Source: Microbulbifer elongatus
GTDB lineage: Bacteria; Pseudomonadota; Gammaproteobacteria; Pseudomonadales; Cellvibrionaceae
Assembly: GCF_021165935.1 (NCBI RefSeq)
Contig: NZ_CP088953.1
Location: forward strand, 2,899,501 to 2,963,500
Direction of reading: 5' to 3'
Length of the DNA stretch: 64,000 nucleotides
Shown: positions 34,831 through 43,333 of the stretch, in pieces
Position numbering within the stretch: the stretch's first letter is position 1
How the letters are laid out: each line of letters begins with the position of its first letter
Notes under the pieces: generated by a model
Told to the model about the DNA's origin: nothing
What the model saw: only the letters and a program-made list of their open reading frames with translations
Database searches by the model: none
Position numbers and translations under genes: made by a program

Positions 34831-37073
34831 TGCCCTGGATGAAATGGCTTCCCTGGCGGTTCTTCGTCCGCAAATTCGCTACCGCCCACGGATTCCTCGA
34901 TCCGCTCACGGTGATGGCGCGACTGCAGCGATTTGCCGAACCCTCTGAAGTCAGTGAACCCATCGAATTACTGCGCGCGGGAGTGGTCTTTCACGCGCGG
35001 GCACTGATGAACAGCAAGGTAATCCAGCACAATCTGGATTGGGTATGGCCCTACTGGATCGAGCGCCAATTCGACCCTGCGGATATCTCATTCATCCCCC
35101 GCGCCTTCTCCATTACGCACTGCAACCTCAGCCATCGCAACTGGACCGCCGTAGGCGTTCCCGGCAGCGAGGAAATGCCCATCGTGGATCCGCGCGGGCT
35201 ACTGACGCCCCACTACGACGGGTGGTCCATTGATACCTGGATCATTGGTGACGACGGGGAAAATCTCTACCCCTCGCAGCGGGACGATGTGTCCCAGCAG
35301 CTCGACCTGGAGGGCGGTGTCGCGGTCGTCACAGAGTCCGGCAATGAGACGTGCAATCTCAGCAGCCGGGTCTGGGCTGAACTTGATGAACGCGCCAACA
35401 ATTGCCATATGCAACTGAAAGCCACCCACCGCACGGGTGGCTGGCTGGTGGTGACATTGCGCCCCTGTAATCCCGAGGGCGTCGCGTTCATTCACAAAGT
35501 CACCCTCGAAAGCAGCCGCGACCGATGGCTGGTCGATGGCAAGGATCGCATTCTGTTTGACCGCGCGGCAGACCGCCACCATGCATCGGATTACAAGAAA
35601 GGCGATATCTCACTCTACCTGCGCGACGAGGGCAACGAAAATCACGCAGAGTGCGAAGTGGGCATGGCCACTGCCGCCGCCTTGTTCCGCATCGAGCCCG
35701 GCAAGACACTGGATACACTGGTCACCATTCCCCAGCACTGCAAACTGAACCAGAGCAATGCACCCGCCGGCTGGAAGCACAACCTGGATCAACACTGTGC
35801 GATGACAGTGCCCGATGCACAGATGCAGTTTATGTACGATGCAGCAGTGCGGACACTGATCCTGCATTCGCCGCACGACGTTTACCCCGGCCCTTACACC
35901 TACAAGCGGTTCTGGTTTCGCGATGCCGCATTCATGATCCAGTCGCTGCTGCACGCCGGCCTGCTGGAACGCGCCGAGCGGGCCCTGGAACGGTTTCCAT
36001 CGAGACAGAAACGCAACGGCTATTTCCACTCTCAGGACGGTGAATGGGACTCCAACGGCGAGGCACTCTGGATCATCGACCAGTACTGCCGCATCACCAA
36101 TCGAAAACTCAAATCCGAGTGGCTGGACCCGGTCTTGCGCGGCGCGCACTGGATCCATAACAAGCGGCAACCAAAGGACGGCAGCCTGACCGGCGGCCTG
36201 CTACCGGCAGGATTCAGTGCCGAGCACCTCGGCCCGAATGATTGCTATTTCTGGGATGACTTCTGGGGTATCGCCGGCCAACAGGCAGCGGTGGCAATCT
36301 GTGAACGGGAAGACCACGCGGAAGATGCAGCCATTTTTCAAAATCATGCCGACGACTTTCTGCTGACGGTGGACGAAACCCTGAAAGGCTGCGCCGAACG
36401 CCTCGGCCGCCCCGCCATGCCCGCCTCCCCCAAGCGGCGACTGGATGCCGGTGCCATCGGCTCCATCGCAGCGGGCTACCCGCTGAAACTGTATGAAGCG
36501 GACGATCCACGACTTCTGGACCTGACGGAATTCCTGCTGGACAAGTGCTTTGTCTCCGGCGGTTTTTTCCAGGATATGATCCACTCCGGAATCAACGCCT
36601 ACCTGACCATTCACGTGGCTCAGATACTGTTACGCGCGGGAGACCCGCGTTGTATCGAGTTGATGCGCAATGTCGCCAAGCTGGCCACACCAACGGGTCA
36701 ATGGCCGGAGGCAATACATCCGCACTCCTTTGGCGGCTGTATGGGCGACGGGCAACATGCCTGGGCAGCGGCGGAATGGGTCACCATGCAGCGCAACTGC
36801 TTTGTACGCGAAGAAGGTGAAACTCTGATCCTCGCTTCCGGCCTGCCGCCGGAGTGGCTGAGCGACACCAATGCCCAGCGCCCGCTACGGTTTGGCCCCG
36901 CACCCACGCATTTCGGTACCATTTCTCTGGAAATTATCCCCGGGGAAAAGCCGCGTGTTTCCTGGAAAGGAAAGTGGCACCGCGACGCACCGCCAATCGA
37001 GATACGCGCCTTTGGCTTTCGCGCAGAATCCGCAAGCCCCGACACCGAAATGATGGAGCTCAGACCTCTGTGA
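34830..37073 (+). CDS. Six-hairpin (alpha/alpha)6 glycosidase, amylo-1,6-glucosidase/GH15-63-like
   Basis: 747 aa from the ATG at 34830, AGGAG seven bases upstream. Residues 1-330 are beta-rich. From about 335 the helical toroid starts with TYKRFWFRDAAFMIQSLLHA. Acidic candidates for catalysis are in SQDGEWDSNGEALW (about 400-413), DCYFWDDFWG and GDGQHAWAAAEW (about 637-648). No signal peptide, so cytoplasmic. The architecture resembles glucan debranching/trehalase-like clan enzymes; the exact GH family is not certain. It is coupled on both sides, to a VTT membrane protein and to a GT4 enzyme, and so probably acts on the product of that transferase. Confidence 0.75.
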   Translation: MPWMKWLPWRFFVRKFATAHGFLDPLTVMARLQRFAEPSEVSEPIELLRAGVVFHARALMNSKVIQHNLDWVWPYWIERQFDPADISFIPRAFSITHCNLSHRNWTAVGVPGSEEMPIVDPRGLLTPHYDGWSIDTWIIGDDGENLYPSQRDDVSQQLDLEGGVAVVTESGNETCNLSSRVWAELDERANNCHMQLKATHRTGGWLVVTLRPCNPEGVAFIHKVTLESSRDRWLVDGKDRILFDRAADRHHASDYKKGDISLYLRDEGNENHAECEVGMATAAALFRIEPGKTLDTLVTIPQHCKLNQSNAPAGWKHNLDQHCAMTVPDAQMQFMYDAAVRTLILHSPHDVYPGPYTYKRFWFRDAAFMIQSLLHAGLLERAERALERFPSRQKRNGYFHSQDGEWDSNGEALWIIDQYCRITNRKLKSEWLDPVLRGAHWIHNKRQPKDGSLTGGLLPAGFSAEHLGPNDCYFWDDFWGIAGQQAAVAICEREDHAEDAAIFQNHADDFLLTVDETLKGCAERLGRPAMPASPKRRLDAGAIGSIAAGYPLKLYEADDPRLLDLTEFLLDKCFVSGGFFQDMIHSGINAYLTIHVAQILLRAGDPRCIELMRNVAKLATPTGQWPEAIHPHSFGGCMGDGQHAWAAAEWVTMQRNCFVREEGETLILASGLPPEWLSDTNAQRPLRFGPAPTHFGTISLEIIPGEKPRVSWKGKWHRDAPPIEIRAFGFRAESASPDTEMMELRPL

Positions 37074-38350
37074 ATATCGTCATGCTCACCAACACCTACC
37101 TGCCCCACGTTGGCGGTGTTGCGCGCTCGGTGGATGCCTTTTGCCGGGAGTATCGCAAAAAGGGGCACAATGTGCTGATCGTGGCACCGGAGTTTTCTCA
37201 AAAAATCGACAATGAAAAAGATGTGGTACGTATTCCGGCAATCCAGAATTTCAATGGCAGCGACTTTTCCGTAGCACTGCCCCTATCTGGTGAACTCACC
37301 GAGCAACTGGACTTTTTCGAACCGGATTTGGTGCACTCCCACCACCCCTTTCTACTCGGGATGACGGCACTGCGTATTGCCCGCAGCCGCGAGCTACCGC
37401 TGATCTTTACGCACCACACATTGTATGAACGCTACACCCACTATGTACCGGCTGATTCAGAGGCCCTCAAGCGTTTCGTGATCGAGCTCGCAACCCGATA
37501 CAGTAATCTGGCCAGCATGGTGTTCGCCCCCAGCGAGAGTGTCGCAGCGTTACTTCGTGAGCGGGGGGTGAAGTCGCCAATCCAGGTGGTGCCCACCGGG
37601 GTCAAGCTGGCGGATTACCGCAACGGTGATGGCGCTGCTGCCCGCGCCCGATACGGTATTCCCCCGGATGCCTTTGTGGTGGGGCATCTGGGGCGCCTGG
37701 CTGAGGAAAAGAATCTGGCGTTCCTGTCTTGCGCCGTGCTTGAGTTTGCCCGGCGCAACGAAGACGTGCACTTTATGGTGGTGGGCAGCGGCCCGGCACA
37801 GGAACGGATCACCCGTATTTTTGGCGACGCGGGGCTGGCAGATCGACTGCATCTCACGGGCATTTTACAGGGCGAAGCCCAGCGGGATGCCTACAGTGCA
37901 ATGAATGTCTTCGGCTTCTCTTCCACCAGTGAAACCCAGGGCATGGTGTTGACCGAGGCCATGGCCGCCGGCGTTCCGGTGGTGGCACTGGATGCCAGTG
38001 GCTGCCGCGAAGTAGTGGATGACCGTTTCAATGGCCGTTTGATTCTCAATCACTGCCAACGGGAATTTATTGGCGGACTGCAATGGGTCCAGGATCAGTC
38101 GCCGGAAGCCTACCGGGGCCTCTGTGCTGGCGCCCTTGAAACAGCCGAGCGCTACTCCATGGAAAACTGTGCGAAAGCTGCCCTCTCCCACTATCAGTCA
38201 CTGGTGCACCAGCACTGGCCGGTCGATGACTCGCTCTACGCGCAATGGATGCGCCTGCGCAACACCATCGGTGCACAGTGGGAAATCCTCGAAGGTGTGA
38301 CCAGCGCTGCCAGCGCCGCGCTGGAAAATACCGGAAAAAGTAAACTCTGA
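37070..38350 (+). CDS. GT4-family glycosyltransferase (GT-B fold)
   Basis: 426 aa from a GTG at 37070 overlapping the glycosidase stop by four bases (an alternative ATG lies at 37082). Glycine-rich N-terminal LTNTYLPHVGGVARSVDAF, PDLVHSHHPFLLG, a sugar-nucleotide-site HLGRLAEEKNL and the E-x7-E motif in SSTSETQGMVLTEAMAAG are standard for retaining GT4 enzymes of the mannosyl/diacylglycerol-glucosyl type. No membrane helix; peripheral membrane association is likely. Substrate unknown. The closest functional analogues by architecture are alpha-mannosyl- or monoglucosyldiacylglycerol synthases. Confidence 0.88.
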   Translation: MNIVMLTNTYLPHVGGVARSVDAFCREYRKKGHNVLIVAPEFSQKIDNEKDVVRIPAIQNFNGSDFSVALPLSGELTEQLDFFEPDLVHSHHPFLLGMTALRIARSRELPLIFTHHTLYERYTHYVPADSEALKRFVIELATRYSNLASMVFAPSESVAALLRERGVKSPIQVVPTGVKLADYRNGDGAAARARYGIPPDAFVVGHLGRLAEEKNLAFLSCAVLEFARRNEDVHFMVVGSGPAQERITRIFGDAGLADRLHLTGILQGEAQRDAYSAMNVFGFSSTSETQGMVLTEAMAAGVPVVALDASGCREVVDDRFNGRLILNHCQREFIGGLQWVQDQSPEAYRGLCAGALETAERYSMENCAKAALSHYQSLVHQHWPVDDSLYAQWMRLRNTIGAQWEILEGVTSAASAALENTGKSKL

Positions 38351-38376
38351 ATCCAGCGCGAGCTGAAAGGGCCTGA

Positions 38377-40914
38377 ATGCTAACTCGAATTGCCACCCGC
38401 CTCCGAATCTGGCGCCGCCGCGTCAGCCGTAGTGAATGGCTGGCGCGCATGATGAAATTGCAAATTAATGAACGGGAGCCGGATGCGCCGGCACTGGTGC
38501 TGATCCAGATTGATGGTCTGGCGAGACCGCAATTCGAGCGCGCGATGGCCGAAGGCAAGCTGCCGTTTCTGAAGAAACTGATTGAGCGTGAGCACTATCA
38601 CGTGGATCACTGGTATTCCGGTGTGCCAGCGACAACCCCTGCCGTACAGGCAGAAATTTTCTACGGTGTGCGGGCGGCGGTACCAGCGTTCGGGTTTATG
38701 TCCGCTGACTCCCACGAAATGTTGCGCATGTACGAGTCCCACGGGGCCAACAAAGTGGAACAGCGCCTGCTGGATGAGGGCCATCAGCCTCTGTTAAAGG
38801 GCGGCAGCTGCTATGTCAGCTCATTTCGTGGAGGGGCAGAAAATGATGAGGCGCACTTCTGCCCCGCCTCCAAAGGCTGGGGATCGTCCCTCAAAGAAGC
38901 GGGCCCGCTCGCCCTGATCGCCATGGTGCTCGCCAACCTGTGGAGCCTGATACGTACAATCGGACTGCTTCTGCTCGAACTGGTCCTGTCGATTGTGGAT
39001 TTTTTCCGCGGCCTGACCAAGGGCCAGGACTTCGTGCGCGAGCTGATGTTTATTCCGACGCGCATCGCCATCACCATTCTGATGCGCGAACTTTCCACGG
39101 TCGGGGTGAAAATTGATATTGCCCGCGGACTGCCGATCATCTACGTCAACCTGCTCGGGTATGACGAACAATCCCACCGGCGCGGACCCAGCTCAAAGTT
39201 CGCCCATTGGACCCTGAAGGGCATCGACGATGCGGTTGCCCGCATCTGGCGCGCTGCACACCGGTCTTCCCGCCGTCATTACGATGTGTGGATCTATTCC
39301 GACCACGGTCAGGATGACACCATCCCCTATGAGGACCGGTACGGCCGAAGCTTCGCAGACGCAGTGGGTGAGGCATTGTCCGACCTGCAACAAAGTCCGG
39401 GCTCGCCGTCCTCCGGTTCCAACCGCGGGGTGCAACTGCAGCGGGTACGTCTATTCGGTGGACAGTGGATCCAGAAGCTGTTCCCGGTGAAGTCGGACGA
39501 CGAGCAGCGCAATCAGGATGCCCCCATGGCCCTGTCCGCCATGGGGCCACTGGCACTCCTCTACAACATTCATTGCCGGGATGTCCCCCAACAAACCATC
39601 GCCCGCGCCCTGGTCGAAAAAGCCAAGGCACCCATGGTGCTCTACGCGGACCAGAGTGAATACGTCACCGGTGCGAACGGCGAGCAACTGCGCAAAATTA
39701 AAGGCTGGTGGCGGGAAGGTGCATTCGCACTCCCGGAAGACGGGCAGCGGGTGCTCGGTGACGACCACCCATTTTTGGATGAGGCCATCGAGGACCTGGC
39801 GCACCTTTGCCGACACCCGGAAGCCGGAGACTTTATCGCCAGTGGCTGGTGTGCCGGCAACGAAAGTCTCACCTTCGCCATTGAGTGCGGTAGCCACGGC
39901 GGCGCGAGCCGCAAGGAAACCCATGGTTTTGCCCTGATGCCCGGCGATATCCACTTTCCGGATGACGGTCGTGGCCACTGGCGCCCCCGGGACATGCGCA
40001 ACGCAGCGTTTGCTTTCTTGCGCGCGCAGCCAGCGCAAAAATTGAAAACGCCCATTGTCGCCGCGCCAGTAAAGGTGCCGGTAAAGGCTCCGGCAACACC
40101 CGCGCCCATCAGCACGGCGGACCAGGGCCATCGCGCAGAGGAGGATCAGCGCCAGCGGACACTGAGGGTGATGACCTATAACGTGCATATCTGCAAAGGC
40201 ATGGACGGAAAACTGTCCCCCGAGCGCATCGCCCGGGTTATCGCGCGCTACTCACCGGATATCGTCGCGCTGCAGGAAGTGGATGTGCGCAGGCAGCGCA
40301 CCGGGAGCGTGGATCAGGCGCACCAGATATCCAGACTGCTGTCCATGGACTGTCACTTCCAGCCCGCCATGCATCTGGAAGACGAGCGGTACGGCGACGC
40401 GATCATGACACGACTGCCCATACGCCTGGTCAAAAAAGACATCCTGCCCGGCCCACCGGAACGCTCCCGGGCACAAAAATTTGCGGAGCCCCGCGGCGCC
40501 CTGTGGGTGGAACTCGACTTTCACGGCACCCGTGTACAATTGTTCAATACCCACCTGGGACTGTCCAAGGGGGAACGGCAGCGCCAGATTGATGCTCTGC
40601 TGGGCCCCGAATGGATGGGACATCCGGAGTGCACGAAACCCCGGGTTCTGGTGGGTGACTTCAATGCCCTGCCCAATGCCTCGGAAATCCGCGCGATCAC
40701 CCGGGTGCTGGACGATGCGCAGACACAGTTACCCGGCCATAAACCCAAGGGCACCTTTTTCAGCCGCCTCCCGAAAGCACGTATCGACTATGTGTTCGTG
40801 GATTCGGCGCTTACGGTAACCGACGTACAGGTACCGCGCAGTGAACTGACACGTCTGGCCTCCGATCACTTGCCGCTGATCGTCGACCTGAAGGTTCCTG
40901 TGGGCGACGCCTGA
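38377..40914 (+). CDS. Fusion of alkaline-phosphatase-like phosphodiesterase and EEP phosphatase domains
   Basis: 845 aa. The N-terminal part is a type I phosphodiesterase/AP-superfamily domain with a complete ligand set by eye: Asp46 in IQIDGL, nucleophile Thr86/87 in ATTPA, Asp263 and His267 in GYDEQSH, Asp309-His310 in YSDHGQ, and His507 in CGSHGG. A hydrophobic hairpin (about 178-211) should anchor it in the membrane. From about 595 an endonuclease/exonuclease/phosphatase domain follows: VMTYNVHICKG, IVALQEVDVRR, VGDFNALP, SDHLPLIVDL. This second half resembles YbhP, which lies beside cardiolipin synthase ClsB in E. coli. It ends the VTT-GH-GT4 cluster after a 26-bp gap. Predicted to hydrolyse phosphodiester/phosphomonoester bonds in an envelope lipid. 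Confidence 0.82.
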   Translation: MLTRIATRLRIWRRRVSRSEWLARMMKLQINEREPDAPALVLIQIDGLARPQFERAMAEGKLPFLKKLIEREHYHVDHWYSGVPATTPAVQAEIFYGVRAAVPAFGFMSADSHEMLRMYESHGANKVEQRLLDEGHQPLLKGGSCYVSSFRGGAENDEAHFCPASKGWGSSLKEAGPLALIAMVLANLWSLIRTIGLLLLELVLSIVDFFRGLTKGQDFVRELMFIPTRIAITILMRELSTVGVKIDIARGLPIIYVNLLGYDEQSHRRGPSSKFAHWTLKGIDDAVARIWRAAHRSSRRHYDVWIYSDHGQDDTIPYEDRYGRSFADAVGEALSDLQQSPGSPSSGSNRGVQLQRVRLFGGQWIQKLFPVKSDDEQRNQDAPMALSAMGPLALLYNIHCRDVPQQTIARALVEKAKAPMVLYADQSEYVTGANGEQLRKIKGWWREGAFALPEDGQRVLGDDHPFLDEAIEDLAHLCRHPEAGDFIASGWCAGNESLTFAIECGSHGGASRKETHGFALMPGDIHFPDDGRGHWRPRDMRNAAFAFLRAQPAQKLKTPIVAAPVKVPVKAPATPAPISTADQGHRAEEDQRQRTLRVMTYNVHICKGMDGKLSPERIARVIARYSPDIVALQEVDVRRQRTGSVDQAHQISRLLSMDCHFQPAMHLEDERYGDAIMTRLPIRLVKKDILPGPPERSRAQKFAEPRGALWVELDFHGTRVQLFNTHLGLSKGERQRQIDALLGPEWMGHPECTKPRVLVGDFNALPNASEIRAITRVLDDAQTQLPGHKPKGTFFSRLPKARIDYVFVDSALTVTDVQVPRSELTRLASDHLPLIVDLKVPVGDA

Positions 40915-41088
40915 GCGGTCCGCGACGGGGGGCCGTACGCTATTGCATTTCACCGGGACGCCCCCATCTATGGGGAAAGAGCGGCAGTGCGATGGAAGAC
41001 CCGCGGCGCGAACACAACGTTTCCGGTATAGCGCCAATGCACGCTATATTTCACCAAGTACTGGACATTCACAGAACCTGGCGCCTAC

Positions 41089-41117
41089 TTGAAGGTCTAA
41101 AGCGCTGGTTATATGAT
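41089..41117 (+). promoter_or_regulatory. Predicted sigma70 promoter of yccA
   Basis: TTGAAG, 17 bases, TATGAT, 37 bases upstream of the yccA ATG, which itself has CAGGAG as ribosome site. Confidence 0.6.
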
Positions 41118-41153
41118 CCCAACAGATTCTATATTCACTAGCAGGAGACGCTA

Positions 41154-41834
41154 ATGCAGCCCGAAGTTTACACACAGTCCCGAGCGCTGGACCGCTCGGA
41201 ATCCGCCAAAGTACTGCGTAATACCTACGCACTGCTGGCTATGACTGTATTGTTCAGTGCAGTCACTGCCGGTGTTTCCATGGCCATCGGCATGGGCCGT
41301 GGCATGAGCCTGATCTGTTCCCTGGGCGCACTTGCCCTGATCTGGTTCGTGCTACCGCGCACCGCCAATTCCAGCGCCGGCGTCGGTGTGGTATTTGCGT
41401 TCACGGGTCTGCTGGGCGCCTCTCTGGGCCCGATGCTGAACCACTACCTCGGTCTCGCCGGTGGCGGCCAGGTGGTTATGCAGGCACTGGGCACCACCGC
41501 GCTGATCTTCTTTGCGCTGTCCGCCTATGTGCTGACCACCCGTAAAGACTTCAGCTTTATGGGCGGTTTCCTGTTCGTGGGGCTGATCGCGGTACTGGTT
41601 TGCGCCATTGGCATGATGATCGCGAGTTTCTTCGGTGTGTACATGCCACTGGCGAGCGTTGCCCTGAGCGGCGTGATTGCCCTGCTGTTCTCCGGTTTCA
41701 TCCTGTATGACACCAGCCGTATCGTGAACGGTGGCGAGACCAATTACATCATGGCAACCACTTCCCTGTACCTGAACATTCTGAACCTGTTCACCAGCCT
41801 GCTGCACATCTTCGGCTTCGCATCCGACGACTGA
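41154..41834 (+). CDS. yccA: Bax inhibitor-1/YccA family membrane protein
   Basis: 226 aa with seven hydrophobic helices after a polar N-terminus (SRALDRSESAKVLRNTYALL). The BI-1 signature is in ALLFSGFILYDTSRIVNGG, followed by NYIMATTSLYLNILNLFTSL and an Asp-rich end. YccA is a substrate and modulator of the FtsH protease in E. coli. Next to tus genes, as yccA-tusE in E. coli. It ends at a strong terminator, so the tus genes need their own promoter or read-through. Confidence 0.93.
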   Translation: MQPEVYTQSRALDRSESAKVLRNTYALLAMTVLFSAVTAGVSMAIGMGRGMSLICSLGALALIWFVLPRTANSSAGVGVVFAFTGLLGASLGPMLNHYLGLAGGGQVVMQALGTTALIFFALSAYVLTTRKDFSFMGGFLFVGLIAVLVCAIGMMIASFFGVYMPLASVALSGVIALLFSGFILYDTSRIVNGGETNYIMATTSLYLNILNLFTSLLHIFGFASDD

Positions 41835-41860
41835 TCAGCGCACTGATCCGGTTCAAACGG

Positions 41861-41887
41861 TGCCCCGCTCTGCGGGGCATTTTTTTA
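41861..41887 (+). terminator. Rho-independent terminator after yccA
   Basis: TGCCCCGC and GCGGGGCA around TCT, followed by T7 (41880-41886). Confidence 0.92.
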
Positions 41888-41933
41888 TCGGTACGCTTTC
41901 TGTCCGATTCCCGCTTTACCAGGAATAAAAGCC

Positions 41934-42326
41934 ATGCAATTTACCCTCGTGGTGTACGGTGCCCCGCACAGTGCTCAGAGCGCCGCCACCGCCCTGCGCT
42001 TCACCCGGGCGCTGCTGGCGTCGGGCCATTCCATTTTGCGGGTATTCTTTTACGGGGACGGCATTCACAATGGCAACGCCCTGGCCTGCCCGCCACAGGA
42101 CGAACAGGATCTTCTCGGCCAGTGGCAAGCCCTGCAGCAGTCCCACCAGCTCGACCTTACAATCTGTATCGCCGCCGCCCAGCGCCGCGGGGTCTTGAGC
42201 GACAGTGAAGCCGTCCGCCTGGAAAAACCTGCGGCAAATCTTGCGGACGGATTTACCCTGGCCGGCCTCGGACAGTTGGCGGAAGCCACCGCACTGAGCG
42301 ACCGCCTGGTGAGCTTTGGAGGCTGA
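41934..42326 (+). CDS. tusD: Sulfurtransferase TusD
   Basis: 130 aa, DsrE-like fold. The active cysteine is at residue 78 in LDLTICIAAAQRRG, the same number as in E. coli TusD. The N-terminal LVVYGAPHSAQSAATALRF and the FFYGDGIHNGN segment are typical. It takes persulfide sulfur from TusA within the TusBCD hexamer for 2-thiouridine synthesis on tRNA. First gene of tusDCBE. Confidence 0.95.
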   Translation: MQFTLVVYGAPHSAQSAATALRFTRALLASGHSILRVFFYGDGIHNGNALACPPQDEQDLLGQWQALQQSHQLDLTICIAAAQRRGVLSDSEAVRLEKPAANLADGFTLAGLGQLAEATALSDRLVSFGG

Positions 42327-42330
42327 TATC

Positions 42331-42690
42331 GTGACAAAATCCATTCTCGCCCTCTGTCGCCATGCGCCCTACGGGACCACCCTCGCCCGAGAAGGCATCG
42401 AAGCAGTGCTTGCCTGCGCCGCCATGGATCAGACTCCGGAAGTCCTGTTTATCAATGACGGGGTATATCAGCTGCTGCCGCAGAACCCGGCCGCCATTGA
42501 CGAAAAAAATCTGTTCCGCAATCTGCAGGCACTCCCCATGTTCGGCGTTGATCAGATACATATTTGCGAGAAAAGTGTCACTGAGCGCGGTCTGTCGCTG
42601 GCAGAATTTCAGCTCAGTGGCGCCGAAGTGCAACTGCAAAAAGACATCGGCGCTTTTATCCGCCGCTTCGATCAGGTTCTGAGTTTTTGA
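42331..42690 (+). CDS. tusC: Sulfurtransferase complex subunit TusC
   Basis: 119 aa from a GTG at 42331 with GGAGG upstream; a TTG at 42316 would overlap tusD and lacks a ribosome site. KSILALCRHAPYGTTLAREG and PEVLFINDGVYQLLP are DsrF/TusC features. Part of the TusBCD heterohexamer. Spacing to tusD is four bases and to tusB one base. Confidence 0.93.
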   Translation: MTKSILALCRHAPYGTTLAREGIEAVLACAAMDQTPEVLFINDGVYQLLPQNPAAIDEKNLFRNLQALPMFGVDQIHICEKSVTERGLSLAEFQLSGAEVQLQKDIGAFIRRFDQVLSF

Positions 42691-42691
42691 C

Positions 42692-42973
42692 ATGACCTTA
42701 CATATCGTCAACCAGTCACCCCACAGAGACAGCGCACTGCGCGACTGTCTGAACGCGTTTGCCGAAGACGACGCTCTGGTGCTGATCGAAGATGGTGTTT
42801 ACGCCGCGCAGACCGGTGCCCCGAATCCACTTCCGTCGCGCAATGTGTTCGTATTGCTCGCCGATGCTGAAGCGCGGGGTATTACCATTGCCACCGGCGT
42901 CGAAGCCATCGATGAACAACAATGGGTGACCCTCTGTGTGCAACACACACCGATTGTCAGCTGGTTCAGATAA
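42692..42973 (+). CDS. tusB: Sulfurtransferase complex subunit TusB
   Basis: 93 aa. LHIVNQSPHRDSALRDCLN and DALVLIEDGVYAA match the DsrH/TusB pattern. Smallest member of the TusBCD relay; it begins one base after the tusC stop. Confidence 0.92.
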   Translation: MTLHIVNQSPHRDSALRDCLNAFAEDDALVLIEDGVYAAQTGAPNPLPSRNVFVLLADAEARGITIATGVEAIDEQQWVTLCVQHTPIVSWFR

Positions 42974-42988
42974 ACGGGCGGCCTACCT

Positions 42989-43333
42989 ATGGAAAATACA
43001 GCAACACTGGTGGTCGGCGGGCGGGAGATCCCCCTGGATAAAGAGGGTTTTCTACGCAACCTGGATGACTGGAGTCCGGAGATAGCCCAGGCAATCGCGC
43101 AGCAGGAAGGTATCGAGCTCTCCGAAGAACACTGGGAAATCCTGCGACTGCTGCAGGATTTCTATCGGGAGTTCGAGCTGTCACCGGCAATGCGGCCACT
43201 GGTGAAGTACGTCGGGCTGCATCTCGGGCCCGACAAAGGCCGCAGTATTCACTTGATGAAACTTTTCCCTCCGAGCCCGGCAAAAATCGGCAGCAAGATT
43301 GCGGGCCTTCCCAAGCCCACTAACTGTCTTTAA
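42989..43333 (+). CDS. tusE: TusE/DsrC family sulfur carrier
   Basis: 114 aa. GREIPLDKEGFLRNLDDWSP and RPLVKYVGLHLGPDKGRS are standard, and the reactive penultimate cysteine is conserved in PKPTNCL (Cys113). It accepts sulfur from TusD and hands it to MnmA on tRNA. Last gene of the tus operon; its stop overlaps the convergent MocR gene by four bases. Confidence 0.95.
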   Translation: MENTATLVVGGREIPLDKEGFLRNLDDWSPEIAQAIAQQEGIELSEEHWEILRLLQDFYREFELSPAMRPLVKYVGLHLGPDKGRSIHLMKLFPPSPAKIGSKIAGLPKPTNCL

